Of a stretch of 64,000 bases of DNA, positions 11,771 to 22,041 are shown in pieces. The stretch spans positions 58,477,044-58,541,043 of the forward strand of contig CM035806.1 of NCBI GenBank assembly GCA_020466095.1, in the 5' to 3' direction. A model generated the notes under the pieces. That model saw nothing but the letters and a program-made list of their open reading frames with translations. It ran no database searches and was not told the DNA's origin. Source of the DNA: Chlorops oryzae (lineage: Eukaryota; Arthropoda; Insecta; Diptera; Chloropidae). How positions within the stretch are numbered: position 1 is the first letter of the stretch; every line of letters starts with the position of its first letter. A program made the translations under genes and the position numbers.

Positions 11771-13831
11771 TGGTTGTTACTCATTGTATAGTGTACATAT
11801 CTCACTATTATGCTCGTCTTCTGATAATAAGCATATATTTCCTTTAGTTAATCGTTTATCTTTTTCAAATGAGATTGGCTGGTGTGTTACGTTAATTATT
11901 GGAATTTTAGTTTCATTTTCGCAATGGCCAACAACACAATTTGGTATGATTGTTCCGCTCTTATTAATGCTCTTCTCAATGAAAAAGTCTCCGCTTAATT
12001 TCGATTTTGTGTACGAGTCCACCAAACCAAATAAAATTGGGTGGTATAACGGTGTAGTCCTTCGCCCAAATGTTTACGCCCGTCGATGGAAGCGCTGGAA
12101 TCTCTAAGTTTTTCAAGCAATCGCCGAATTGGTCTGTGTTTTCTTCGAAAAATCGTAAATCTGTGCCTCGCCGAATCATCGTTATGTGTTTTTTTTTCAG
12201 TGAACGGTTGTCCTATTAACAGTGGCACATATAAAACGTTATCGTCAACTACGTAAATATTTACACAAGCTTTTGCTTGGTCTACTCTCAACTCTGCATT
12301 AAAAATACCCAATGGTATAGCTTTACCGTTTACGAAACCGCGCATTACTGTAAAATTATCTTTTGGTATTGGTTCATAATTAAATTGTAATTTCTCCGTT
12401 TCTTTTTTTTTTTTTCATAATTATGAATGTACTGCCCGGATCTATGTACGACTTAACGATTTTATTATTTACTAACGCGTCTTGGAAATATTTTTGTTTA
12501 TCTGTCGAATTTTGTAAATAACGATTTACAATAAGTGTTTCATTTTCTTTTCGCGTATTTTTGTTGTCTTCTTTATTACATTCGCAATCACTTTGTGTAG
12601 GCCCTGTTTTATGTCAGTTGTAACATTTAGGTTTTTCTTTACAATCCTTTTTAAAGTGACCGATTTAATCGCACTGAAAACATTTTAGTTATTTTTTGTC
12701 TGATTTGCTGTTCCGCGCACTATATCCACCTTTACCGTACTTATTATTAGTTTTTTCGTTTTTGTTTGATTGTTCACTTTCTTCGTTATTGTTTTGTTTT
12801 TCTTTTTCCGTTGCACAAGTTTCAAAATACTCACGAATGTTTTTAAGCATATCTCGTCACGAATAACGTCTGCCTTGTAAAATAAATTTTCTTATGTCGA
12901 CCAGGTATATTCCTCTTATGACTTGAATTCTCGCATCGTCGAAATCTAAGTTTAGTTGTCGCGTTAACCGAAGTTTGTCAAAAAAGTAGTCGGCAATATC
13001 CTCATTTTTCAATTGCTTGCGTGATGACATTTGTTCCCAAAGTTCGCTCTGTGTCCGCTCTCCGATAAAAGTTTCTTTAAACTCCTGTTCGAATTCTGGC
13101 CAAACCGTGAATGACTCTGCGTTAAACCAATTAAGTGCTGGTCCTCTTAAATTTACTCTAGCGCATTGCAAGGTAACTGCGTCGTTCCATTTATTCTTTT
13201 GTGAAAGTCCGTTTATAGCAAATAGCCAATCTCTAGCTTCTGTCGTATTTCCTTTGCCATCAAATTTTCGTATTGCTTTGTTCAAATCAGGCATTATGTT
13301 AAATTGTTGTTTTTCTGTAAATTTTTCCATAAGGATTTTGTTCTAGTCCATTAGCATTGTTAACATTGAGAGCGTATAAAGTTGCTCGTTACTTGAACTC
13401 GTAGTCGGGTGTTCTCTGTTATTCTCGCTGAATCGCTCATTAATCCTACCGGCTATCTCGCTTCTGCATTACTTTCCTTCATTATTCGCTGCATTGATTT
13501 TTATCGCTTTATCGTGATCTACGTCTACTCCCGTTTCTTTTTCCTTGTCACCTTCGTTGTCATTGCCCCTTGCGTTGACTATGTCCAAGTGTTTATCACC
13601 ATTGCCTCTTGCATTGGTTTTCTCTCCTGCCGCAGATGTCGATAATGCAGTATTTGAGGGATTTATGCCAAACTCGTAGTGGTTTCCAACCTCAATCCCG
13701 AAACGTGATTCTGATCTTTTTTTTAAATTTCCCGAACTGTCCGGGTTTTCATTTGTATTATTTGCTCCAATAGTTTCCCGAATCTCATCTAGAGTTAAAT
13801 CTCTCATTATTTTGTTTCCTAACATTTCCAT
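11771..13831 (-). pseudogene. Gypsy gag and protease remnants
   Basis: The gag N-terminal part is at 13831-13469 and a capsid-like part at 13330-12857 (FTVWPEFEQEFKETF, a retrotransposon gag signature). Zinc-knuckle remnants lie near 12690-12600: a CX2CX4HX4C box with a stop codon inside, followed by a second incomplete box. A protease-like region is readable at about 12345-11995. Frames change repeatedly, so no full product can be made. These proteins would form the particle and process it. Confidence 0.7.
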
Positions 13832-14620
13832 GCTTTAATTGAATGTACCGTTCCAACACAAATTGTTTTAAAATTCGATATGAAAAAAAATTGTTTTTCT
13901 TTTATCGCGGCGCGTGAAGAAAGGAATTTTTTTAACCCGGTAGCGCCTGAATTGTAAAAAATAAATATTAAAAATAAAGTAAAATATGAACCGGTTTTGA
14001 AGTTTTGATGACAAAACACGAACTTTTTTAGTGATGCCATATGGGATCGCTAGGCGCTACCGGGTTAAAATCCCGCTTCTGACAATTAACAATCAATCAT
14101 TTATCAGAATAACCCGAATGATCGAAGAAAAACTGCGAATCGAATTATAAAGTTAGACTTTAATTGTCGGCGGCCCGATTCTAACTAACTAGTTATAAAG
14201 AGTAATGTCCAAAAGGGACTTAAGTAAAATGTTTATGTGTGTGTGTAAATGAATGCTTAAAATGACTCTGTTCTTAACTAAACAGTAGTCCGCTATGTCT
14301 GTCATATACAGGGTGGTTCGGATCAGGGTTGGGCATTAGGGCTGCTCTTAATTCCCGAAATGGAATTTCAATCGGTCTCAGGGTCCAAAAGTGTTCCATT
14401 GGACATGGAGGAGAAACGTGAGAAAGGACAATGGGCATTCTGTCCTATGAGCGGCCATCGATGACACTAGTATCATTCGAAAGAGGAGTCAATATAGATT
14501 TTTTTTGTTCTGGAACTATTATAAAATTTTGTTTAGGAGCTGAGTTATATGCGTGTTTATATTATATATTTATATTATATATTTATATAATATTATTAGC
14601 ATCGCGTAACTCATAATATA

Positions 14621-14867
14621 TCGCACCCTTGCTAATAAATCGGCCCAATTCAAAATTTTTGTTATGAATTATTTTATGTTCGATTGCATTTTTCTGTAAG
14701 AAACCCAACACCTACAAAATTAACGCTTGTGTTGAATGATGCAGTATTCTATTGAGAGTAATATAAATTTAGGGAAAATTTTATTTCACCTTAGTTTCAA
14801 GAGAGATTGAATGATTTTCGAGAAATGAGAAATTTTGAATTGTGCCGATTTAGTAGCAAGGGTGCGA
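14621..14867. mobile_element. TA-flanked MITE (Tc1/mariner type)
   Basis: It has near-perfect inverted repeats of about 38 bp beginning TCGCACCCTTGCTA (with AATAAATCGGC continuing) and a TA dinucleotide at both ends (14619-14620, 14868-14869). Its length is 247 bp and it is non-coding. It lies inside the unclassified 1.0-kb insertion. Confidence 0.8.
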
Positions 14868-14907
14868 TATGTTCAGTAGGTAGTATGCTCTGTTTTACTT
14901 TATAAAC

Positions 14908-15147
14908 TTGAACATAAATCACATTTCTTTAATTATAATGGCAGAAAGTCGTGAACCGTGTGTTTTGTGTAGTAGCAGAGAAGCAATACAAAACTATTAT
15001 TGTAGTTGCCTTAGTGGCAGGTGCACGGTGGGATGTTCCACTCATGTAATGAATATGGTGTGGTACTTGGGATGGGCAAGACACCAAGAGGGGGATATTC
15101 TTTTACCAGCAGACTTTTTAAATACTTTTGTTATTGATGATGATTGA
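14908..15147 (+). CDS. Small cysteine-rich ORF of unknown function within the 1.0-kb insertion
   Basis: The open frame has a likely start at 14938 (MAESREPCVLC), giving about 69 residues. It contains CVLC, YCSC, GRCTVGC and a following STHV, giving six cysteines and a histidine that could bind zinc, then an acidic C-terminus (VIDDD). TAA/AATAAA-type polyadenylation signals follow at about 15176. A cysteine-rich C-terminus is common in some transposases, so it may be the 3' remnant of one. No family is recognised, and it could be a chance frame. Confidence 0.35.
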   Translation: MNINHISLIIMAESREPCVLCSSREAIQNYYCSCLSGRCTVGCSTHVMNMVWYLGWARHQEGDILLPADFLNTFVIDDD

Positions 15148-15589
15148 TGAATATTGTTTTAGTTGTAAGCTATTTTAATAAAATATTTTGCATAATAATT
15201 TATTTTGTGTTAACTGTTTAACATACCAATATACAGTTATATTGCCTTATACTATCTTTCTAAGATTGTTATTCTAATTTTTTTTTTTTCATGTAATGGC
15301 TCTTTTCATGTCCATAACTTTTTTCTAAATTAAACCACAGTAATAACCTCTCGTATTCGCATTGGACACATAATAATATAATAGAAAACTCATAGCTTAT
15401 CGATGGCTGCACATAGGACAGGCACTATACAAATTTGCCCATTATCCTTTGGAAGCAATCGGATAACGGGAACCCGTGGCAGTTTTCAATTGAAGTTTGG
15501 GAAATTGGCAAAAATAGAGAGGAAACGGCCCTTAACTCCCCACAAGGCGCCCCTACGGATATATAACGTATGGCCAACCCCCATTATTA

Positions 15590-16464
15590 TACCCGACACA
15601 CTCTGTGTCGAGGGTATATTGCGTTTGTGTGGTTGTGTGTAACACCCAGAACCAGTCGAGATAGACCATACAAAATGTATATAGAAATGATCAGCGTCAC
15701 CAGGAGATTCGATTTAGACATGTCCGTCCGTCTGTCCGTCTGTCCGTCTATCCGTCTGTCCGTCTGTTTGTATACAGTTATCTTATCGAAGGAGTTGAGC
15801 TATCTTGACAAAATTTGGTATGCGTGCTCACGGGGACATGAGTAAGAACAAGTTCGAGAATGGACCCGATCGGACCATTTTTAGGGGTACCTCTAGTACT
15901 AGGGTCTGTTACGAAAATCACAAAAACTGCTCTAAACTCGAAGTTTTTCAACATATTTTGATGAAATTTGATATTTGAACATGTTTCAAGGCAAGTAATA
16001 CGATTTCCAAAAATTTTAAAAGTGGGCGTGGCAGAAAGGCGTTTTTCGAAAATTGTCCCCTACACCCGAACTTCAAATGGGAATTGAACGAAAGTTGGCA
16101 CTTATGTTTCTTTTGTAGCCATAAACATTCTCCCAAAAAATTTCCTAGATCGGTCCATTATTAAGGGTACCTCCAGTACTAGGGTCTGTCACAAAAATCT
16201 CAAAACTGCCTCAAAATCTGACTTTTTCCAAATATTTCAATGAAACTTAGGATTTGAGGGTATATCTAAGCCTCCGATTAGAATTCCAAAAAATTGGAAA
16301 AGTGGGCGTGGCAGAGGGGCAGTTTTCATAAAGAAATATAACAAAAGTCGGTGTATTGGGCCCCCATATGGCCTTAAACACCTCTTGATATTAAAAATTA
16401 TTTGAACACGTGTGTCTGTGTCGGGTATTCTATTGTCAGGCTCGCCTGACTATAACACCCTTAC
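15590..16464. mobile_element. DINE-1/mini-me-like (Helitron-derived) repeat with (GTCY)n core
   Basis: It begins ATACCCGACACACTC and ends near a GTGTCGGGTATTC...TTACTTGTTTT segment. It contains a GTCCGTCT-type (GTCY)n microsatellite (15722-15768) and a GTGGGCGTGGCAG module (about 16022 and 16300), the hallmarks of dipteran mini-me/DINE-1 repeats. It splits the fold-back left arm between CCCCCATTATT and TTTACTCCG; the opposite arm is continuous, confirming an insertion. Confidence 0.65.
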
Positions 16465-16670
16465 TTGTTTTTTTACTCCGAACATTTTTTCTGAACAAAG
16501 CTACCCCCTATCTCCCCTCCTTAAGGGGGCTCCCATACAAAAATAATTTTTTAAAAACTTTTCCCCCCATCTTCCTAACTAGCCCCATAGTGCTCCTAGA
16601 GGAGTCAAATGTATGACCGACCCCCATTAACTTTGTCCCCCTAACATTTTCTCCGAACATACTTAACCTT

Positions 16671-16806
16671 AAACGCATTATTCACTGTTTTTACGTTCGT
16701 TTCTTGAGTCTTTGCATGCGTACAGACCGAGAGAGCCATGCGTACAGACCGAGAGAGACATGCGAAGACCTAAGAAACGAACGTAAAAACAGTGAATAAT
16801 GCGTTT
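16671..16806. repeat. Perfect-arm hairpin element
   Basis: Arms of about 46 bp starting AAACGCATTATTCACTG at 16674 and ending CAGTGAATAATGCGTTT at 16806 are inverted copies. The loop has two direct copies of GCGTACAGACCGAGAGAG. It is a small MITE or cruciform-forming repeat near the centre of the fold-back element. Confidence 0.75.
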
Positions 16807-18102
16807 CAAAAAATATTTGTTTTGAATTAATTTTATGAATAGAAACTACTAACCGATTTTAATGGGTATAGTCTCAAAAAACTCGTCATAGATTGAGGTT
16901 TGCGGCATTTGACTCGAAAATATATTTTTTTTCTACTAGGGTCATTATTGGGCCAGTTAGGGGATGGAACCCAAAATTCAGTTTAAAAAAAAAGGTAATA
17001 AAATATATCATATTATTAAAACACATCAAAAACTAATCCAATATTCTTCATATTAGGCTCGTTTAAAAGGTAATTTTGTAAATTTTTCGAATATGCATGC
17101 TGAACATGCTCTTTCTTGTTCCTACGGCATCTATATTATAGATTGAAGTTCGTGAGGCATTTTTCTTTAATTTAAGCCTAATTTTGTATGGGGACCCCCC
17201 TAACGAGGGGAGATAGAGGGTAGGTATGTTTGAAGAAAATGTTTGGGGTAAAAAAATAATGGGGGTCGGTCATATATATCAGCCCCCTAGGAGGGGTTTG
17301 ACTGTAGTGACGGCCATTTTGTATGAATTTTTGCTCAAATTAAGGTAGTTTTATATGGGAGCCCCCTTAAGGGGGGGAGATAGAGGTTATGTATGTTCGG
17401 AGAAAATGTTAGGGGGACAAAGTTAATGGGGGTCGGTCATACATTTGACTCCTCTAGGAGCACTCTGGGGCTAGTTAGGAAGATGGGGGGAAAAGTTTTT
17501 AAAAAATTATTTTTGTATGGGAGCCCCCTTAAGGAGGGGAGATAGGGGGTAGGTTTGTTCAGAAAAAATATTCGGAGTAAAAAAATAATGGGGGTTGGCC
17601 ATACGTTATATATCCGTAGGGGCGCCTTGTGGGGAGTTAAGGGCCGTTTCCTCTCTATTTTTGCCAATTTCCCAAACTTCAATTGAAAACTGCCAAGGGT
17701 TCCCGTTATCCGATTGCCTCCAAATTTCTCACGTTTCTCCTATATGTCTAATGGAACACTTCTGGACCCTGAGACCGATCAGAAACTCGCTACAAAATTT
17801 CTCCATAGAGTTAAGAGCAGCCCTATTGGGCATAATGCACTAAATAATAAATGCAATAAGCATTTCACTACCATTAACTCTTTAGTGGTAATGAAGAAAC
17901 GAGTTTCACTATCACTAAACGTATAGTGAAAATTAAATAAAGTTTCACTATCACTAAACGTTTAGTGAAAATGAAATAAAGTTACACTGTCACGATGCCT
18001 TCAGTGCTAGTGAAATGAAATTGCACTATTACTAAACGTTTAGTGCTAGTGAAAAAAATACTGGTTTTTGAGGAAGTAAAATGCATTACAATTTTGTTTC
18101 AA

Positions 18103-18653
18103 TTAATCTTTATTTGCCTTATATAAAACCAACATTTCGAAATTGGAATCGCTGAGATTTTGCCTCGAAGACCGATTTACGATTCCAGCGAAAGAAAAGA
18201 GCCTTTCTACTGGCGCAGATGAAGGAAGCGGCGTGTTGTATTTCAAAAATACTTTTTTAACTACAGGAAACCTATGCAATGATTCAATACTCCTGTCATC
18301 ATCGGCAAGGTATAAAATTGTTTCAGTCGCCGTTGGTCCACCTTGTAAATCATTATGTCGATCTTCAGAAAAACAAGAAAACGAAAAAATAAAAGAAGTA
18401 TCTTTTTTAATCAAATACCTGTTGGATCTTCATCGAATTCGAGAAATGAAGAACTTTTAGAAGGTCGTAAATTATTTGCTTCCAACTCCGACTGTCTTAA
18501 AAACTCCAGAGCATATTCTTGAAGTTTTCTTTTGAAGTCGTCTAATGTGTATAATTCAGAACTTTCCAGCAGGACTTTGCAAAACTTCAATTTTATTTCT
18601 GGGATGACAATGGCTGCAATAATTGCATCCCAGGAATCAGACTTCATGGAAAA
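18103..18653 (-). pseudogene. hAT transposase C-terminal exons (BED-hAT, left copy)
   Basis: On the - strand an exon runs from the gap to about 18425 (ending SSSFLEFDEDPTG). A short GT..AG intron of about 65 bp follows, then the last exon (from about 18360, DRHNDLQGG) to the stop at 18103. The final exon holds the hAT dimerisation motif YNTPLPSSAPVERLFSFAG. A + strand relative at 49250-49567 has an intron in the same place, which supports the splice call. The N-terminal part is lost in the gap. Confidence 0.75.
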
Positions 18654-18753
18654 NNNNNNNNNNNNNNNNNNNNNNNNNNNNNNNNNNNNNNNNNNNNNNN
18701 NNNNNNNNNNNNNNNNNNNNNNNNNNNNNNNNNNNNNNNNNNNNNNNNNNNNN
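18654..18753. other. Assembly gap (100 N)
   Basis: 100 Ns between a hAT transposase fragment (left) and the middle of a mellifera mariner (right). The left flank matches 26690-26901 and stops at the equivalent of 26901. The right flank begins at the equivalent of position 24514 in the mariner copy below. Confidence 0.99.
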
Positions 18754-19704
18754 TTCCGTTCCGGTAACTTCGATGTCAAGGATGCACCACGCACTGGAAG
18801 GCCAATTGTCGAAAATGTCCATAAAATCATGGAAATTATCGAGTCCGACCGTCATGTTAGCACTGTTTCGATTGCAAAAGAGCTAAAGATTGCACAAAAA
18901 ACCGTTTGGAACCATTTGAATAAGGCTGGATACACAAAGAAGCTCGATGTATGGGTGCCACACGAGTTAACGCAAAAAAACCTCATAGACCGAATTTCCA
19001 TCTGCGAATCGCTGCTGAACCGCAACAAAATCGACCCATTTCTGAAGCGGTTGGTGACTGGTGATGAAAAGTGGGTCACTTACGACAACGTCAAGCGAAA
19101 ACGGTCGTGGTCGAAACACGGTGAACCGGCGGAAACGGTGGCCAAGCCAGGATTGACGGCCAGGAAGGTTTTGCTGTGTGTTTGGTGGGATTGGCAGGGA
19201 ATTATCTACTATGAGCTGCTCCCATACGGCAAAACTCTTAACTCGGAACTCTACTGTCAACAATTGGACCGTCTGAAGGAAGCAATCGCCCATAAGCGGC
19301 CAGCTTTGGCCAATAGGAGAGGAATTGTGTTCCATCAGGACAACGCCAGGCCACACACATCGATAGTGACTCGCCAGAAGCTCCGGGAGTTTGGTTGGGA
19401 GGTTCTTCTGCATCCACCTTATAGTCCGGACCTGGCACCAATTGATTACCATCTGTTCCTGTCCATGGCGAACAATTTTGCTGGTAAAACATTCGCTTCA
19501 AGAGAGGCTTCTGAAATTCGACTGTCTCAATTTTTTGCTAATAGGAACGAGGGCTTCTATGAGAGAGGTATAATGAAATTACCTTTAAAATGGCAACAAG
19601 TTATCGAACAAAACGGCGCATATTTGACCTAAATCGGGTCATTCTAACTATCTTAAATAAAGCCCTCAATTTAATGCAAAAATAATGGATTTCTTTTTAC
19701 ACCT
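18754..19704 (+). mobile_element. mellifera-type mariner, copy 1 (5' end missing)
   Basis: The transposase frame is open from the gap to TAA at 19630. It carries the HTH remnant (IAKELKIAQKTVWNHLNKAG) and the catalytic triad: TGDEKW, FHQDNARPH and LAPIDYH, with 34 residues between the second and third Asp (D,D34D). The 3' terminal repeat ends ...TTTTTACACCTAA at about 19704 and has lost three bases relative to the other copies. Of the three copies, this one has the least damaged catalytic domain. Its 5' third is in the gap. Confidence 0.85.
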
Positions 19705-19808
19705 AATACATATATGTATTAAAGTCAGCATCTTAAAAAGAATCGGATTATTTGCGGTACTCGCTTTTGTATTTTACGCTCTATATCATGAACCTCTTTT
19801 CGTTTTAG

Positions 19809-20266
19809 ATAAAAGAATTTCTGTTAGAGATAAGTGATGATCCTTTCGAAGTTAAACTACGAGACAATTATGTTCTCTTGGTTGATGAATATTTGGAAAG
19901 CTTAAAAAGGAAAGCCTTGTTCGACGCAAAAATCGCTGAGCGTTGTTCTGAGCGCTTGCTTGTACCAGCTAGCACTATTGAAAGCTTGTACGCATGCCTT
20001 GTGCAAAAAAACTCTGAAATTTATGTTCAGCGATCAAAAAAGATACGGGAAAGTGGACCTGTGCGTACACGACTCCTTGCTTGGATCATGAGTGACGTTG
20101 AAATTATTGCAATGGCTGACCCTTCAATACACGGATACGAGAATATAACGAGAATAATGCGAGAGATCGACTCTCAGAGTCCCTGGCCAGAAGAAGGTCT
20201 CGAATTTACAACGCTGTGGTGTCGAAGTTTTAATGTTAGTTGCTCTGAATGGAAATTTGTATTGAG
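19809..20266 (+). CDS. hob: hobbit (BLTP2/KIAA0100) exon, internal
   Basis: AG at 19807-19808 and GT at 20267 bound the exon. It reads in phase 0 at the start and ends in split codon AG|G. The product contains EISDDPFEVKLRDNY, ADPSIHGYENITRIMREID and SPWPEEGLEFTTLWCR, which I recognise as the hobbit/KIAA0100 family. These long rod-like bridge proteins carry lipids between membranes at ER-plasma membrane contacts; in Drosophila, loss gives small animals with secretion defects (family knowledge). About 150 residues from the middle of a protein of over 2,000. Upstream exons were not found between 1 and 19.8 kb. Confidence 0.9.
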
Positions 20267-20338
20267 GTAACAAAAAATATATTTTTTATAAATACTTTGT
20301 TAGGAAAAATACTTTTTTTTTTTAAATTCTCAAAACAG

Positions 20339-20819
20339 GGATTTTCCGCAGCCAATGTTTTATGTGAAATCAATGCGGCTTTTTGGTACTCTGTGTGGCG
20401 CTGAACAGCTTGCTTCTAAACGTGCTAAACGAGATGTATTGATTGAAATAGGTGATCCATTTGGAATATACATTGTAGAACGTAGCATGACCGCATTGAA
20501 ATTCTATCATGATTTTGATTGCGAGTTGGATTTTTGTAGCTACGCTTTTGGTCCATGCTGGGAGCCAGTAATGGCACAGTGCAATCTAAGTTTTGAAAAA
20601 ATTTCTGCACCATCAAAAGATCCGAGCCCAGTTTTGCCTTTTTGGGACAAAATGCGATTATATTTCCATGGGCGCATGACTATGATTGTGAAACAGTTTA
20701 CAGTACTCCTACATGCTTCATTAGATCCATATAATACAACCGAAGAAATGGAATTGACTTGGAATAATGCTGGAATTGTTTGGACAAACGCAAAAATCAT
20801 ATTTAAAGGCGAGTTGAAT
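20339..20819 (+). CDS. hob: hobbit (BLTP2/KIAA0100) exon with GFWDK-like motif
   Basis: It follows a 72-bp intron; the acceptor AG is at 20337-20338 and the donor GTAAGT at 20820. It starts DFPQPMFYVKSMRLFG. It contains LPFWDKMRLYFHG, the FWDK core of the Fmp27/GFWDK-type domain of the family, and LDPYNTTEEMELTWNNAGI. It ends GELN, directly continuous with ITVRTASRYDD of the next exon 18.95 kb away. No stops or frameshifts. Reading past the donor gives an extra open stretch to 21068, which is intron and not protein. Confidence 0.9.
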
Positions 20820-21239
20820 GTAAGTAATAATCCGATTTTAATTATGAAATATCACAAGTCCAAACTGTTGGCGTCGCAATGGAGCTTTATGCTGATTTAT
20901 CACACTGTGAATTCCCTTCACACACCACAAAATTTTTTAATTATGGCGTTGTTTCCTAATGCATTTTTTATCCGATTTACCCCCGACTTTACTAATATTA
21001 GCCAATGCATAAATGGTTTCTCTCACAGAACAAAAATTATGAAAAAAAACGGTTCGGTTTCTCACTGAAATTTGTTTTCGGTTTTTACAAATATCCTTGG
21101 TTGAGTGTTTCAATTAGACTTATTTTCAGTTTGTTGCAAATAAAAATCATTTTTCGCTGTTCCAATGGGAAAATTTAACCCTTTGTTGCTTACGAACCCA
21201 TATATGGCTTCTGAAAAAAAATCGAAAACATAAGTTATT

Positions 21240-21490
21240 TCCCAGTCGGCATTTTAAATTGCTACAATATTGCAGCAGTATTGCTTCTGCAATATTGCAC
21301 ATTGCAGTAATGTTGCTGCAATATGTGAATGTCCGCCTTTTCATTATATATGTATATGTATTATATATGCAATATTGCAGCAATATTTTATTATTAATAT
21401 TGTAAATGCAACACTGCTGCAACATTACAGCAATGTTACACTTTCAATATTACTGCAACATTATTCTTGCAGAAGCAATATAACATGCCG
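21240..21490. repeat. Degenerate array of GCAATATTGC palindromes
   Basis: At least ten overlapping variants of TGCAATATTGCAGCAA and its inverse occur in about 250 bp of the hobbit intron. They could form several alternative hairpins. No coding content; the origin is unknown. Confidence 0.6.
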
Positions 21491-22041
21491 TGTGGGTTAT
21501 GGATACAAATCAATATATAATTATTTGTAAGCCTTAATAAAACAATGTAGTGCGGGAAAAACATATTTTTTTTGCGCTTTTGATTTATCATGCAGTAAAG
21601 GGTCAATAAAGGGTACATTATTATTCGCAAATTGGATTTTTTTATTTTATAATTTTTTTTAGTTTCGGGCAGACTTTCGCAACACTTTAAAAAACATTCA
21701 TTATTGTAAACTTAATAGTTTTTCAGATATAACCAAAAAAGGAGCTTCACTTTGACTAAAATAACGCGTTTCTAGCACAAAGCAATTTGTAAAGATGCAT
21801 GCTAAGCGTGCAATGCCTACATACCATACATGCTTTCTACATACACTCAGAAGGAAAAGTCTGCGTACGATGGTAATGTTTGAACATTTTCACAAAAAGC
21901 CACCTTTATTTAAAAAATTTATGGTGTAAATTTTTTTTTATTTTTTCTTTATCGTATTTTCCACAAATTTTACAACTTGAAATCGACTTTCAATATTCCA
22001 TAAAAAATAAAAAATTCAAGAACTAAAAAAATTCATATTTT

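Larger units (their letters stand above)
6931..14327 (-). mobile_element. Ty3/Gypsy LTR retrotransposon with both LTRs, degenerate, loaded with insertions
   Basis: Right (5') LTR at 14087 to about 14327. Left (3') LTR starts at 6931, is interrupted by hAT-type elements and resumes to about 8985. Pol and gag are on the - strand between about 9010 and 13831. Next to the 5' LTR (about 14060-14084) the - strand reads TGTCAGAAGCGGGATT, which matches a tRNA-Leu primer-binding site. Both LTRs begin (+ strand) TAACAATCAATCATTTATC and contain the GGTGGTTCGGAT sequence near their other end. Stops and frameshifts throughout show that it is inactive. The element sits in an I-like LINE. Confidence 0.8.
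14426..15447. mobile_element. Unclassified 1.0-kb insertion with GGACAATGGGC ends and no target duplication
   Basis: It lies between GAGAAA and TTTGGA of the fold-back arm; the opposite arm reads GAGAAATTTGGA uninterrupted, so the boundaries are exact and no bases are duplicated. The ends are imperfect inverted repeats (GGACAATGGGCA and the inverse of GGATAATGGGCA). A further shared block CTGTCCTATG.GC.GCCATCGAT occurs at both ends. It contains a TA-flanked MITE and a small cysteine-rich ORF. The superfamily is not identified. Confidence 0.6.
14337..17825. mobile_element. Fold-back hAT-type element with long, interrupted inverted arms
   Basis: Termini are TAGGGCTGCTCTTAA and its inverse, flanked by a perfect 8-bp duplication TTGGGCAT (14329-14336, 17826-17833). 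Left-arm segments at 14337-14425, 15448-15590 and 16465-16668 pair with right-arm segments at about 17730-17825, 17580-17725 and 17375-17580. The right arm has a tandem repeat of about 166 bp (GGGAGATAGRGGGTAGGT core at about 17205, 17375 and 17540). The left arm is interrupted by a 1.0-kb element and a DINE-like repeat. No transposase was found, so mobilisation in trans is inferred. Confidence 0.8.
14324..18653 (-). mobile_element. BED-type hAT, 3' end portion, left copy
   Basis: The left terminus CAGGGTTGGGCATAATG starts at 14324, directly after the 8-mer GTTCGGAT (14316-14323). A 3.5-kb fold-back element interrupts it at 14337-17825. From 17834 come subterminal repeats (several CACTAAACG/CGTTTAGTG palindromes, 17850-18055), then the C-terminal transposase exons on the - strand up to the gap. 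The same subterminal sequence occurs inverted at 32915-33125, the other end of the family. Confidence 0.8.

Noticed and set aside
18411..19632. One long protein joining hAT and mariner through Ns
   Set aside because: The left and right sides are different transposons on opposite strands, joined only by the gap.
20820..21068. Continuation of the hobbit exon to the stop at 21068
   Set aside because: A strong GTAAGT at 20820 and exact family continuity with 39769 favour an intron.
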